Shown here one piece after another: positions 43,101-51,149 of a stretch of DNA of 64,000 nucleotides. The translations under genes were made by a program, and so were the position numbers. This DNA is from Parafrankia irregularis. Its GTDB lineage: Bacteria > Actinomycetota > Actinomycetes > Frankiales > Frankiaceae. Under the pieces are notes generated by a model that saw nothing but the letters and a program-made list of their open reading frames with translations, did not search any database and was not told the DNA's origin. The stretch is from NCBI RefSeq assembly GCF_001536285.1, contig NZ_FAOZ01000019.1, positions 62,001-126,000 on the forward strand. Direction: 5' to 3'. How positions within the stretch are numbered: position 1 is the first letter of the stretch; each line of letters starts with the position of its first letter.

Positions 43101-43244
43101 CGCGCGAAACCCGAGGCCACGGTTCTGGCGGACGGCTTCTCCTGCCGGACCCAGCTGGATTCGCTGACCGGGCGTCATGGTGTGCACCTGGCCGAGCTGC
43201 TGGTCGCGGCGCTGCGGGCCGACAACGGGACCGGGCGGGCCTGA
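40185..43244 (+). CDS. FAD-linked oxidase / Fe-S / CCG-domain fusion oxidoreductase (D-lactate dehydrogenase type)
   Basis: 1019 residues. An N-terminal PCMH FAD domain (SRGAGTSLAGNAVGSG; TIGGMIGNNACGS) and a C-terminal FAD-oxidase cap containing GHFGDGCVH and GEHGDGRARGELLP come first. An Fe-S domain follows, with HRCTGVGRC and CLSCKGCASDCPTGVDM, then two CCG domains (QVCCGLTW; LGGCCGLAGNFG). It resembles GlcD-GlpC fusions acting on D-lactate, glycolate or longer 2-hydroxy acids, passing electrons to the quinone pool. ATG 40185 has AGGAGG 8 nt upstream. A Gly/Ser/Pro-rich insert (about 210-245) interrupts the FAD domain. Substrate unknown. Confidence 0.9.
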   Translation: MRTVTVEAATGGRPDGPNRLAGTTGAGGPELRAALRRAGVSDLDDSSLTRSLYSSDASLYRVEPRVVVHPRDAGEVLAVLDVARRLSIPVTSRGAGTSLAGNAVGSGIILDFYRHMNRLLDVDPEAGIATVEPGIVQAALQRAVIPAGWRFGPDPSTHNRCTIGGMIGNNACGSRALGYGRTADNVLGLDLLTGAGERFTCGGLASPGMTATLGVPGASGAPSAPSASGLPGVPSSSGVSGEPRVVGELRELIGESLAVVRTELGRFGRQVSGYSLEHLLPERHFDLARALVGSEGTLGIVLAAQLRLVRDPAHRILVALGYPDMPTAADAVPAILPFGPVACEGLDVSIVDVVRRGRGASSVPPLPRGDGWLFVELAGDDPGALGETARALAAEAGALEHRVITDAAQMARLWRIREDGAGLVARTADGTPAHAGWEDAAVPPERLGGYLREFRALLTDHGLTGVPYGHFGDGCVHIRIDFPFDRSDGRARFREFLFDAARLAAAHGGSMSGEHGDGRARGELLPLMYSPAAIELFGRVKALFDPDNLLNPGVIVDPAPVDADIRVAAARPRRDGLALAYHDDRGDLSMAVHRCTGVGRCIAGPAGAGNVMCPSYLATREEKDSTRGRARVLQDAVAGNLGPAGLAAPEVHEALDLCLSCKGCASDCPTGVDMASYKAEALYQKYRHRLRPRAHYLLGWLPRWLRLAAAVPGTAGVLNTVAGWGWARPLVAWLAGVDRRRELPRLATRTFRSSVRSSVRRTPPTPPARTDAGEAGRRGEVVLFVDTFSNHFSPPAAHAVVEVLERAGWAVRLPERQVCCGLTWFSTGQLSGARRQMARTVAELLPHVRAGRLVVGVEPSCTAALRTDAVELLATPEAREVADAVRTLAELLESTPDYRPPSLASMGPLIAQPHCHHHAVLGWSPDAQLLADAGADVQQLGGCCGLAGNFGVERGHHDISVKVAEQQLLPAVRAKPEATVLADGFSCRTQLDSLTGRHGVHLAELLVAALRADNGTGRA

Positions 43245-43430
43245 CCTCCTGACGTAGCGGAGGTGTTCGGGTGCGCGCGGGTGCCGTGCCCTTCGGAGCG
43301 GAGAGGATGTCGATACCGCCTGATCAAGGTCGGTTCATCATCGCTGGCTTTGCCATGACGTCCGCGCTGTGACCACGCAGCGGATCACATCGAAATTCAG
43401 GGCAATGGATTCCCGCGTCGCGAGAACAAT

Positions 43431-43458
43431 GTTTCCGGAGAAGAATGATTCCGGAAAC
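43431..43458 (+). terminator. Hairpin downstream of the FAD/Fe-S gene
   Basis: GTTTCCGGA and TCCGGAAAC, 9-bp arms with a 10-nt loop, in a locally AT-rich patch 187 bp after the stop. Confidence 0.45.
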
Positions 43459-43492
43459 CTGCGACGACAATTGTCCGGCTTGCGGGCCCGCT

Positions 43493-43534
43493 GTGTGGCC
43501 CGGCCGGAGAAGAAGCCGGCCGGCCGGGCTACAC
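43493..43534 (-). terminator. Long hairpin overlapping the disA stop codon
   Basis: A 15-bp stem with one G-T pair (inner arm GCCCGGCCGG at 43498-43507, complement at 43520-43529) includes the TAG of disA. It separates the convergent oxidoreductase and disA genes. Confidence 0.7.
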
Positions 43535-44608
43535 GTAGCGTTCGAGGATGCTCGACTCGGCAAGCCTGGACAGGCCCTCGCGGACGGCCCGGGCCCTCGC
43601 CTCGCCGACTCCCTCCACCGCCTGCAGGTCGTCCACCCCGGCGGCCAGCAGCTTCTGCAGGGTTCCGAAGTGGTCGACGAGCCGGTCGACCACCATCCGG
43701 GGTAGCCGCGGCACCTTGGCCAGCATCCGGTAGCCACGGGGGCTGATCTGGCGGTCGAGGATGTCCGCTCCGCCGGAGAAGCCGATCACCCGGGCGATGA
43801 CGGTGAGGTCCAGCAGGTCGGTCGGGGACATGGCCGACAGCTCCGCGAGGACCTGCGCCGCCGTGCCCGCACGTGAGCCGACCGGCAGGTAGTCGCGGAC
43901 GGTCAGCTCACGTTCCGTCTCGACGCCGGCCATCAGCTCCTCGAGCTGCAACGACAGCAGCCGGCCGTCGGTACCGAGCTCGACGACGTAGCTTTCGATC
44001 TCGTCGGCGATCCGGCGCACCATCTCCAGCCGCTGGCTCACCGAGATGGCGTCGCGGACGGTGACGAGATCCTCGATCTCCAGCGCCGAGAGGGTGCCTG
44101 CCACCTCATCGAGTCGCAGTTTGTAACGCTCAAGTGTGGCCAGCGCCTGGTTGGCGCGGGAGAGGATCGCCGCCGCCCCGTCGAGCACATAGCGGCGGCC
44201 CACCACATAGAGGGCGATGATGTGCATCGACTGGCTGACGGAGATCACCGGGAGGCCGGTCTGCTTGGCGACCCGCTCCGCGGTGCGGTGCCGGGTGCCG
44301 GACTCCTCGGTGGGGACCGTCGGATCGGGAACCAGATGCACCGCGGCCCGCACGATGCGGGTGAGATCGGACGAGAGCACGATCGCGCCGTCCATCTTCG
44401 CCAGCTCGCGCAGGCGGGTGGCGGAGAACACCACGTCCAACTCGAACCCGCCGGTGCACAGGCCCTCCACGACCTTGTCGTGGCCGAGCACGATCAGTGC
44501 TCCGGTATGACCACGCAGGATGCGCTCAAGACCATCACGGAACGGAGTTCCGGGCGCGACCGCAGCGAGTGTCGCCCGGAAGATGTCATCCCCGGGTGCT
44601 CCTGCCAT
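43529..44608 (-). CDS. disA: DNA-integrity scanning diadenylate cyclase
   Basis: 359 residues. The DAC domain carries Asp73-Gly-Ala ([11 protein letters not shown]) and Arg106-His-Arg108 (GTRHRTAER), the c-di-AMP synthesis motifs. A helical linker and C-terminal helix-hairpin-helix DNA-binding domain ([23 protein letters not shown]) follow. It makes c-di-AMP from two ATP and senses branched DNA. ATG 44606-44608 has GGGAG 6 nt upstream. It follows radA on the same strand (146 bp), as in M. tuberculosis and Bacillus, where RadA restrains DisA. Confidence 0.95.
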   Translation of the reverse strand: MAGAPGDDIFRATLAAVAPGTPFRDGLERILRGHTGALIVLGHDKVVEGLCTGGFELDVVFSATRLRELAKMDGAIVLSSDLTRIVRAAVHLVPDPTVPTEESGTRHRTAERVAKQTGLPVISVSQSMHIIALYVVGRRYVLDGAAAILSRANQALATLERYKLRLDEVAGTLSALEIEDLVTVRDAISVSQRLEMVRRIADEIESYVVELGTDGRLLSLQLEELMAGVETERELTVRDYLPVGSRAGTAAQVLAELSAMSPTDLLDLTVIARVIGFSGGADILDRQISPRGYRMLAKVPRLPRMVVDRLVDHFGTLQKLLAAGVDDLQAVEGVGEARARAVREGLSRLAESSILERYV

Positions 44609-44754
44609 CAGGCTCCCTCGTTGTTCTTCGACGTCCTGACCGTCGAACGCCCCCGTCGTGTCGTGCTCGTCACCAGCGATGGTATCGGTAGGCCTCGTGT
44701 GGATGAGCGCAGCCACGGCGCCATCTCACCATATCCGGCAATTGCAAATCATGT

Positions 44755-46227
44755 TCATTCGTCGTACATGTGAGCAATGGCCGCGATAAGGTCCGGTACT
44801 TCCTGCACGGACAACCCGTCCGGCGGATCACCGCAACCGGTCGGGACGAGCGCGCGCCGGAAGCCCAGCCTGGCCGCCGCGGCCAGGCGCTGACGGACCG
44901 CGCCCACCGCCCTGACCTCGCCCGCCAGGCCCACCTCGCCGATCGCGACCAGATCGCCCGGCAATGGACGGTCCCGCGCCGCGCTCACGGTGGCCAGCGC
45001 GACCGCCAGGTCCGCCGCGGGCTCCGCGAGCCGGACACCTCCGACAGTCGCGGTGTAGACGTCGGCACGCCCGAACCGGACCCGCGCCCGCCGCTCCACC
45101 ACGGCGAGGATCATCGCCACCCGCGCCGCGTCCAACCCGGAGACCGCGCGCCGTGGAACCTGTGCCGACGCCTCGGCGACCAGCGCCTGCACCTCGGCGA
45201 CCAGCGGCCGGCGACCTTCCACGGTCACGGTGACGCAGGTGCCGGGCACGGAGGTCGGCCCCGCACCGCCCGAGCGGGACAGGAACAGCCCGCTGGGATC
45301 GGCGACCTCACGGATGCCGGAGTCATGCATCTCGAAGCAGCCGACCTCGTCCGCGGGGCCGTACCGGTTCTTGCCCGCGCGCACGAGACGGAGCGTGGAG
45401 TGCCGCTCGCCCTCGAAGTGCAGGACGACATCCACCAGGTGCTCCAGCAGCCGCGGACCGGCGACCGCGCCCTCCTTGGTGACATGGCCGACGAGCACGG
45501 TCGCCAGCCCCAGGGCCTTCGCGGTGCGGATCAGGGCTCCGGTGACCTCACGCACCTGGGTCACCCCGCCGGCGGAGCCGTCGAAGCTCGCCGACGAGAT
45601 CGTCTGGACCGAGTCGACGACGAGCAGGGCGGGCTGGACCTCCTCGACGTGCGTCAACACCGCACCGAGATCGGTCTCCGCGGCCAGCCACAGATCCGAA
45701 TGCAGCGCGCCGGTGCGGCCGGCCCGCAGCCGGACCTGGGCGGCGGACTCCTCACCGGTGATGACCAGTGCACGAGACCCCGCCGCGGCACTGCGCGCGG
45801 CGACCTCCAGCAGCAGGGTGGACTTGCCCACGCCGGGCTCGCCGGCAAGCAGGATCACCGCGCCGGGGACGAGCCCGCCACCCAGCACCCGGTCGAGCTC
45901 GCCGATGCCGGTGGGGCGCCTGCGGGCAGCCGTCACATCGACGGCGGTGACGGGCGTGGCCGGGGCTGTCACCGGCGCGGCCGCGCCCAGCCGGGTCGAA
46001 CCGCCCAGCCCGCCCATCGGCGCACCGGGCTTTCGCGGGGCGGGTGCCTGTGCCTCCAGCGTGCCCCAGGCCTGGCAACGCGGGCAGCGGCCGGCCCACC
46101 GGACCGCCTCGGCCTCGCACGCGGAACAGCGGAAGCCCCCGGCGGGATTGCGGGAGCTCGTGCCGTTCCGGGACGATGCCCGCCCGAGACCACCAGCCGG
46201 GCGCCCCGTGGGACCAACAGAGGACAT
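44755..46227 (-). CDS. radA: DNA repair protein RadA
   Basis: 490 residues. The N-terminal zinc finger is Cys34, 37, 48 and 51; Walker A is GEPGVGKST (129-137); the RadA-specific KNRFG motif reads KNRYG; the C-terminal domain is Lon-protease-like without catalytic residues. It drives branch migration in recombination. ATG 46225-46227 has no ribosome site, but a TACCGT -10 element (46234-46239) ends 6 nt upstream, suggesting a leaderless message. The start overlaps a TGACGTCA palindrome. The N-terminal linker (52-100) is long and Pro/Ala-rich. Confidence 0.95.
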   Translation of the reverse strand: MSSVGPTGRPAGGLGRASSRNGTSSRNPAGGFRCSACEAEAVRWAGRCPRCQAWGTLEAQAPAPRKPGAPMGGLGGSTRLGAAAPVTAPATPVTAVDVTAARRRPTGIGELDRVLGGGLVPGAVILLAGEPGVGKSTLLLEVAARSAAAGSRALVITGEESAAQVRLRAGRTGALHSDLWLAAETDLGAVLTHVEEVQPALLVVDSVQTISSASFDGSAGGVTQVREVTGALIRTAKALGLATVLVGHVTKEGAVAGPRLLEHLVDVVLHFEGERHSTLRLVRAGKNRYGPADEVGCFEMHDSGIREVADPSGLFLSRSGGAGPTSVPGTCVTVTVEGRRPLVAEVQALVAEASAQVPRRAVSGLDAARVAMILAVVERRARVRFGRADVYTATVGGVRLAEPAADLAVALATVSAARDRPLPGDLVAIGEVGLAGEVRAVGAVRQRLAAAARLGFRRALVPTGCGDPPDGLSVQEVPDLIAAIAHMYDE

Positions 46228-46328
46228 GACGTCACGGTAGCCGCCAGGTCCGACAGCCCGGGTCGGACAGCCCCTGCGCTGCCCTTTCGCTCCGCCGCCC
46301 TGCCGCCCTGCCTCAGCACCCGAGGGCC

Positions 46329-46358
46329 AAAGGCGAAGATCGGAGGATCTTCGCCTTT
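46329..46358 (-). terminator. Hairpin terminator after lpqE
   Basis: AAAGGCGAAGATC, loop GGAG and GATCTTCGCCTTT; a 13-bp perfect stem in the gap after lpqE on the minus strand. Confidence 0.55.
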
Positions 46359-46474
46359 CCGGCGACCACAATCCTCAGATTTTGCTCATCAGCAATGCCG
46401 GCGGCGGCGGCAACTCGAAGCCGTGGTCCGAAGTGTGGAGGATTTCGGTCGTATCGGCGACCACAATCCTCCAC
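46343..46474. repeat. REP-like element, two related copies
   Basis: Copy A 46343-46376 and copy B 46435-46474 share GGCGACCACAATCCTC and fold as GAGGAT...ATCCTC with an inner stem. A third related copy is at 60940-60975. Confidence 0.5.
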
Positions 46475-46557
46475 TCCTGGGTGGAAGCAACGCAGGACAC
46501 CGGTCCAGCCCGGCCCGGTTCGAACTGACCCCGGGCCGGGCTGGACGGATCAGTGGA

Positions 46558-47316
46558 TCAGGGGGTCGGAGTCGCCTCGGTGCTCGCCGGTGCGGACGCC
46601 GCGGCGGACGTGGCCCCGGTGGCGGGCAGCTCGGTCGATGTCGCCCCGGCGGACGCCGTCGCCGCGGTGGTCTGCCCGGCGGTGGCCTGCGTGGCAGGCG
46701 CGGTCGCCGCGGCCGAGGCGCCGGGGGCCGGCGTCTCGACCGGGACGTCGAGCGTGACGCTGCCCGACTTGGCGAACGTGAACGTCACCGGGATCTCGTC
46801 GCCGACCACCAGATCCTCGGTGAGGCCGGTCAGCGTCGGCGCGGACCCGTTGGCGATGTAGATGTTGCCGCCGCCGGGTCGGATGATCGACGGGGATGGT
46901 GCGGTACCGCCACTCGCGGACGGAGAGGACACATTGATGAGGCTGTCGTCCTCGGCGCCTCCGTTGAACACCGCGGAGATGATCTGCGCGCTCTCGCCCT
47001 TGTCCGCGGGGCCTGCCACGTACACGTTCCGCAGGGTGACGGAGCCGACGGCCCCGCTCACCGAGTTGGTCGTGGTGCGGGCGGCGTTGGTGAGTGCGTC
47101 CGTCCCGGAGGCGCACCCACTGAGGGCGGACGCGGCGATGGCTGCCGCGGCGAGAGATGACGTGACGATGGCCCGTCGACGCGCACGGCTGCGGAGACCA
47201 ACGGTTACGTCGGCCCCGGCCGTGGTGTGCAGCGGACCACTGGTGTCGGTGGCTTCGGCGGGCGACGTCCCCTCGAAGGTGGACATCGCGGAACGAGCAC
47301 CCAGACGGCGGCTCAC
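46558..47316 (-). CDS. lpqE: LpqE-like lipoprotein
   Basis: 252 residues. After a long 50-residue cytoplasmic-side start, a hydrophobic core ends in the lipobox LSGC (Cys68). The exported domain (SVTLRNVYVAGPADKGESAQI, SLINVSSPSA, IANGSAPTLTGLTEDLVVGDEIPVTFTF) looks like the PCu(A)C-type beta-sandwich of mycobacterial LpqE (Rv3584), also beside radA and carD. The last 60 residues are an Ala/Thr/Ser-rich tail. The GTG at 47314-47316 follows AGGAGGAG; the ATG at 47284-47286 is an alternative without a ribosome site. Role unknown; envelope or metal related is possible. Confidence 0.8.
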   Translation of the reverse strand: MSRRLGARSAMSTFEGTSPAEATDTSGPLHTTAGADVTVGLRSRARRRAIVTSSLAAAAIAASALSGCASGTDALTNAARTTTNSVSGAVGSVTLRNVYVAGPADKGESAQIISAVFNGGAEDDSLINVSSPSASGGTAPSPSIIRPGGGNIYIANGSAPTLTGLTEDLVVGDEIPVTFTFAKSGSVTLDVPVETPAPGASAAATAPATQATAGQTTAATASAGATSTELPATGATSAAASAPASTEATPTP

Positions 47317-48605
47317 GGCTCGGTGGCTCCTCCTGCGCAGGGACCGGCGCGCCTTGCGCGTCGGTGCCGAACGGTCGTGACCGGTCAGGTGGCCGTTGCG
47401 GGGATTCGCAGCGGCCGGTGCGCGCCGGTGTGGCCGCGGACACATCCGACCAGCGGAAAGTCCATGGCACACCGGAAGCGCACCCGTGCCACCCGCGAGA
47501 CCCAGGCCGGGCCGCGGGTGCGGGGCTAACACTAGCCACCTCGGCCCGCTATGTGCGGCCCCAGCGTGTTGGGCGCGACTTCACGGACCTATCGGACGGC
47601 TTACGGCGGGCCCGAACGGCCCGTGCCGGACCGGCGTAGGCCCGGACCGGCCGACGCCGAGCGGTGTGAGCCGTCGGGAACCCGCGGCTGTGGCCCGGAC
47701 AACTGCTGTCCAGCTGCTGTCCGCCCGGCCCGCGGGTGGAGCTGACCAGCCCGCGGGCTGACCTGGCCGGCGGGTGGAACTGGCGGAAGGGCTGCCGGCC
47801 GTGGGGGGTGGGCGATCGAGAGCATTTCGTTTCCGGCCCGTCCGGTGCAAGCCGATGCGGATGCCGTGGTCCGGCGGCCGCATGATCTGGCTCGCTTCGC
47901 CGGGCCAAGGTGGGACGTCGGACGGGGGTGCTCAGGCGGGCCTGGCACTCGCGGGGGAGGCCGGCCGGCCCCCGCCGGTCCGGTTGGAAAAGGCAGCAAT
48001 GCCTAGGGATTGCGGGCCCTTGGCCACCCCGCGGCGAGGGCCGCCGCCGTCCGCGATCAACGCCGTCGTCGCGCCTTCTGTGGTCCGTCGTGTACCCCGC
48101 CGGCCGGTGCCGGAGAGTGCTGGGAGGCCGCGGCCGCGGGGCCGGACCTTCGTGCCCTGCTGGGCCGGTGCGACGCCGACCGGGCGGTCCATGACGCTTC
48201 CCGGGCGTACGCGGTGGACGGAGCCCGCGGAGCGGGCGGGCCGGGCGATCCGTGGTCGACACGCCCGGCGGCGTGGGCGGCTCGCGCGGGGCCGACGGCG
48301 GGTCGAGCGCGACCGTTCGGCAGCCGGCGGTAGTGTCACGACGCCCTTGATACCAACAACCGGACAACTTCCGCCGCATCACCATCTGTTTCGCTCGGCC
48401 GGACACCTCGGTCGCTTGATAGGCCCCGACCTGCGGGGATCCGGTCGGCCTGCGCGCCGGCCCGGTCGCGTGCTGTACCTGTCCGTCTCGGAGGGTGGCC
48501 GGAACACGACGATCGCGCTGTTCCCCGCCCTCGCCTGCAGCGCGCGTCTGACCTGCGGCGATGCGTGCGTGTTACGCTGGTAGAGGCGGAAGGGGCACGT
48601 GACAC
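47317..48605. other. 1.29-kb divergent intergenic region, lpqE / carD
   Basis: No believable gene on either strand; the long frames are Arg/Pro-rich shadows. It holds the promoters of lpqE and carD, and a 14-bp palindrome CAGCCCGCGGGCTG (47747-47760). The carD promoter candidate is TACGCT at 48573-48578. Confidence 0.55.
48573..48578 (+). promoter_or_regulatory. -10 element of carD
   Basis: TACGCT lies 27 bp before the carD ATG, with CTGACC (48548-48553) as a weak -35 at 19-bp spacing. A ribosome site AGGGG follows at about 10 nt from the ATG. Confidence 0.4.
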
Positions 48606-49088
48606 ATGGCGTTCCAAGTCGGCGAGACCGTTGTTTACCCGCATCATGGTGCTGCTCTGATTGATGCGATTGAAACGCGCGTCATCAAGGGTGAAGAGAA
48701 ACTTTATCTCGTCCTGAAGGTTGCCCAGGGCGACCTCACTGTCCGTGTTCCAGCCGACAATGTCGGCATGGTCGGCGTGCGTGACGTCGTCGGTCAGGAC
48801 GGCTTGGAGCGTGTGTTCGAGGTGCTGCGCGCGCCGCACACCGAGGAGCCGACCAACTGGTCGCGGCGCTACAAGGCGAACCTGGAGAAGCTTGCCTCCG
48901 GTGACGTCAACAAGGTCGCCGAGGTTGTCCGTGACCTCTGGCGGCGTGATCGCGAGCGTGGTCTTTCCGCGGGTGAGAAGCGCATGTTGAGCAAGGCTCG
49001 ACAGATTCTTGTCAGCGAACTGGCGCTCGCCGAGGGCACCAATGAAGACAAGGCCGAGGCCATGCTCGACGAGGTTCTCGCCGGTTGA
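48606..49088 (+). CDS. carD: CarD-family RNA polymerase-binding regulator
   Basis: 160 residues, nearly the same as mycobacterial CarD (Rv3583c). The N-terminal RNAP-interaction domain ([17 protein letters not shown]) contacts the beta subunit; the C-terminal helical domain contains Trp85 (NWSRRYKAN), the residue that wedges into the upstream edge of the promoter bubble. It stabilises open complexes, notably at rRNA promoters. Third positions are less GC-rich than in the neighbours (codons such as GGT and GTT), as often in highly expressed conserved genes. Two hairpins follow it. Confidence 0.97.
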   Translation: MAFQVGETVVYPHHGAALIDAIETRVIKGEEKLYLVLKVAQGDLTVRVPADNVGMVGVRDVVGQDGLERVFEVLRAPHTEEPTNWSRRYKANLEKLASGDVNKVAEVVRDLWRRDRERGLSAGEKRMLSKARQILVSELALAEGTNEDKAEAMLDEVLAG

Positions 49089-49215
49089 TACCGGCCACCT
49101 CCGGCATGTGTGGTCGGTGACACCCGGGCGGTATTGCGCACCGTTCGATGTCAGCGCAAGGCTTGATGTTTCCGACCGAATCCTGGATGCGGCGGATATC
49201 CATACCTGTGGGAGT

Positions 49216-49259
49216 GCCCCCGAAAGGGGGCCTCTCACCCGCCCGGGACCGCCGGGCGG
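49216..49259 (+). terminator. Double hairpin terminator after carD
   Basis: First GCCCCC-GAAA-GGGGGC (49216-49231, GNRA loop), then CCGCCCGG-GACCG-CCGGGCGG (49239-49259). Neither has a T tract. ispD begins 35 bp further on. Confidence 0.7.
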
Positions 49260-49293
49260 CGATATATCCATGGCGCCGCGGAGGCCTTAGTTG

Positions 49294-49983
49294 GTGAACT
49301 CTCGGGTTGGGGCGGTCGTGCCGGCAGCGGGCCGGGGCGAGCGCCTCGGTGGTGGCACGCCCAAGGCGTTGCGGCCGCTTGCTGGTCGCCCGATGCTGCT
49401 ACGAGCAGTCGAGACACTGCTGTCGTCCACGCTTGTCTCCCAGGTCGTCGTCGCGGCGCCGCCCACCCTCGTTGACGTGGTGGGGCAGCTCCTCGGCTCC
49501 GGGGTGCGGGTCGTGCCAGGCGGCGCGGAGCGGGTGGACTCCGTCCGGGTCGCGCTGGACGCGCTGGATGACGACATCGGCGTCGTGCTCGTTCACGACG
49601 CGGCGCGCCCGCTGACCCCGGCCAAGCTGGTGGACGCGGTCGCGACGACGGTCCTCGATGGTCATCCCGCTGTGATCCCCGTGCTGCCGGTGGCGGACAC
49701 GATCAAGGAGATCGACGCGGACGGCCGAGTCGTGCGCACCCCGCGCCGGGACGGCCTGCGTGCGGTGCAGACCCCACAGGGCTTCCGGCGGGACATCCTG
49801 CGGGCTGCCTACGCGAACCGGGACCTCCCCGTCACGGACGACGCGGGTCTGGTCGAAGCTCTGGGTGTGCCGGTGACGACGATTCCCGGCGCCGAGGAGG
49901 CGTTCAAGGTGACCCGGCCGGCTGATCTGGTTCTGGCGGAGGCGCTGCTGGCGCACTCCCTGCCCCGCGACGGGCACCGGTGA
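49294..49983 (+). CDS. ispD: 2-C-methyl-D-erythritol 4-phosphate cytidylyltransferase
   Basis: 229 residues. The nucleotide-binding loop [16 protein letters not shown] near the N-terminus, VHDAARPLT, and the DTIKEI and QTPQGF segments are diagnostic. It makes CDP-ME in the non-mevalonate isoprenoid pathway. The GTG at 49294 is preferred (GAGG 9 nt upstream); a TTG one codon earlier is possible. The stop overlaps the ispF GTG by 4 bp. Confidence 0.95.
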   Translation: MNSRVGAVVPAAGRGERLGGGTPKALRPLAGRPMLLRAVETLLSSTLVSQVVVAAPPTLVDVVGQLLGSGVRVVPGGAERVDSVRVALDALDDDIGVVLVHDAARPLTPAKLVDAVATTVLDGHPAVIPVLPVADTIKEIDADGRVVRTPRRDGLRAVQTPQGFRRDILRAAYANRDLPVTDDAGLVEALGVPVTTIPGAEEAFKVTRPADLVLAEALLAHSLPRDGHR

Positions 49984-50462
49984 CCGCGCCGGCGCTGCCC
50001 CGGGTGGGCACGGGCGTGGACGTCCACCCCTTCGAGCAGGGCCGCGACTGCTGGGTCGCCTGCCTGCTCTGGCCCGGTGAGACGGGTCTCGCCGGGCACT
50101 CCGACGGCGACGTGGCCGCGCACGCGGCGTGCGACGCGCTGCTCAGCGCGTCGGGCATCGGGGATCTCGGCGCGGTCTTCGGGACCGGTCGTCCCGAGTG
50201 GTCCGGCGCGTCCGGCGCGGCGCTGCTCGGCGAGACGGCGCGCCTGCTCGCCGAGGGCGGCTGGCAGATCGGCAACGTTGCCGTCCAGGTGGTCGGCAAC
50301 CGGCCACGGATGGCTGCGCGGCGTCTCGAGGCGCAGGAGGCGATGGAGGCGGCCCTGGGCGCACCGGTGAACCTCTCTGCGACGACGACAGACGGCCTGG
50401 GCCTGACCGGTCGGGGTGAAGGGCTCGCCGCGGTCGCCACGGCGCTGGTGGCCCGGCTCTGA
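49980..50462 (+). CDS. ispF: 2-C-methyl-D-erythritol 2,4-cyclodiphosphate synthase
   Basis: 160 residues. Zinc ligands are Asp14, His16 (GVDVHPF) and His48; GHSDGDV and [14 protein letters not shown] complete the active site. It forms the cyclic diphosphate from CDP-ME2P. It is translationally coupled to ispD through the GTGA overlap, so two consecutive pathway enzymes are made together. The segment [18 protein letters not shown] is a slightly diverged version of the usual R-LI-GG-IP loop. Confidence 0.95.
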   Translation: MTAPALPRVGTGVDVHPFEQGRDCWVACLLWPGETGLAGHSDGDVAAHAACDALLSASGIGDLGAVFGTGRPEWSGASGAALLGETARLLAEGGWQIGNVAVQVVGNRPRMAARRLEAQEAMEAALGAPVNLSATTTDGLGLTGRGEGLAAVATALVARL

Positions 50463-50653
50463 CGGTCCCGGGTGGCCGACGCTCCCGGGGCGGCTGAATC
50501 CGCCGACGGCCCGGTTTCGGCCTTTCCCTGGGGGCGCCTCACCGTGGGCACCCGTTTTGTCGCATACTCGGGCATGCCTGACCCGCATCAGACGTAGGTT
50601 GGTGCCAGCGGGATGAGAGGGTGTGCCCGGTGAGCGAGTCCCGGAGGAGTGTG

Positions 50654-51046
50654 ATGGCGGCGCGTCTTCCCGAGGCGGTCAGGGCTCTCGCGGATGCTCC
50701 GACGTACGTGACGTTGGCGACCATCCGGCCGGACGGGTCGCCTCGTCTGACCGTGCTCTGGATCGCCCGCGATGGCGACGACCTGCTGCTCTCGACGGTG
50801 CGCGGCCGGGCGAAGGAACGCGACATCGCCCGGGACCCACGGGTCGGGCTGATGTTCCTCGACCAGCAGGACCCGTACAGCTATGTGGAGATCCGCGGTG
50901 TCGCGACGCTCTCCGAGCAGGGCGGCAAGGAGCTCATCGATCTCCTGTCGGTCAAGTACAACGGCTCTCCGTACGGCTGGGATGGGCCGGACGAGGTCAG
51001 GCTGGTGATCCGCGTCGCCGCGGAGCGCGTTCTCACCACCGGCTGA
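50654..51046 (+). CDS. PPOX-class flavin/F420-dependent oxidoreductase family protein
   Basis: 130 residues with a split beta-barrel: VTLATIRPDGSPRLTVLWIARDGDDLLLSTVRGRAKERDI, LMFLDQQDPYSYVEIRG and the tail RLVIRVAAERV. This fits F420-binding members of the pyridoxamine-phosphate-oxidase-like superfamily common in actinobacteria. ATG 50654 has GGAGG 7 nt upstream; a GTG at 50621 is also in frame. It is inserted between ispF and cysS, and has no counterpart at this spot in M. tuberculosis. Substrate unknown. Confidence 0.85.
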   Translation: MAARLPEAVRALADAPTYVTLATIRPDGSPRLTVLWIARDGDDLLLSTVRGRAKERDIARDPRVGLMFLDQQDPYSYVEIRGVATLSEQGGKELIDLLSVKYNGSPYGWDGPDEVRLVIRVAAERVLTTG

Positions 51047-51149
51047 GCCTGGGCGGGTCGCGGGATGGCGGCGCCGGATGGGTGGCGCCGCAGCCGTTTC
51101 GAGGGCCTCCCTTCGGCGTGGCGATGGCCGAGGCCGTTACCCTTGACAG

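Larger units (their letters stand above)
46228..46557. other. Intergenic region with REP-like hairpins, lpqE / radA
   Basis: 330 bp between the lpqE stop and radA start. It holds a perfect 13-bp hairpin (46329-46358), an overlapping alternative hairpin (46343-46376), a longer imperfect hairpin (46435-46474) and two copies of GGCGACCACAATCCTC (46361-46376 and 46456-46471). Confidence 0.7.

Noticed and set aside
46227-46234. TGACGTCA palindrome at the radA start
   Set aside because: Eight bases at a start codon; no independent support for an operator.
44770-47160. 796-codon plus-strand frame opposite radA and lpqE
   Set aside because: Shadow frame of high-GC DNA; His/Arg/Asp-rich without domains, while the minus strand encodes clear RadA and LpqE-like proteins.
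47549-48406. 285-codon minus and 270-codon plus frames between lpqE and carD
   Set aside because: Arg/Pro-rich, no hydrophobic core pattern, no ribosome sites; treated as non-coding.
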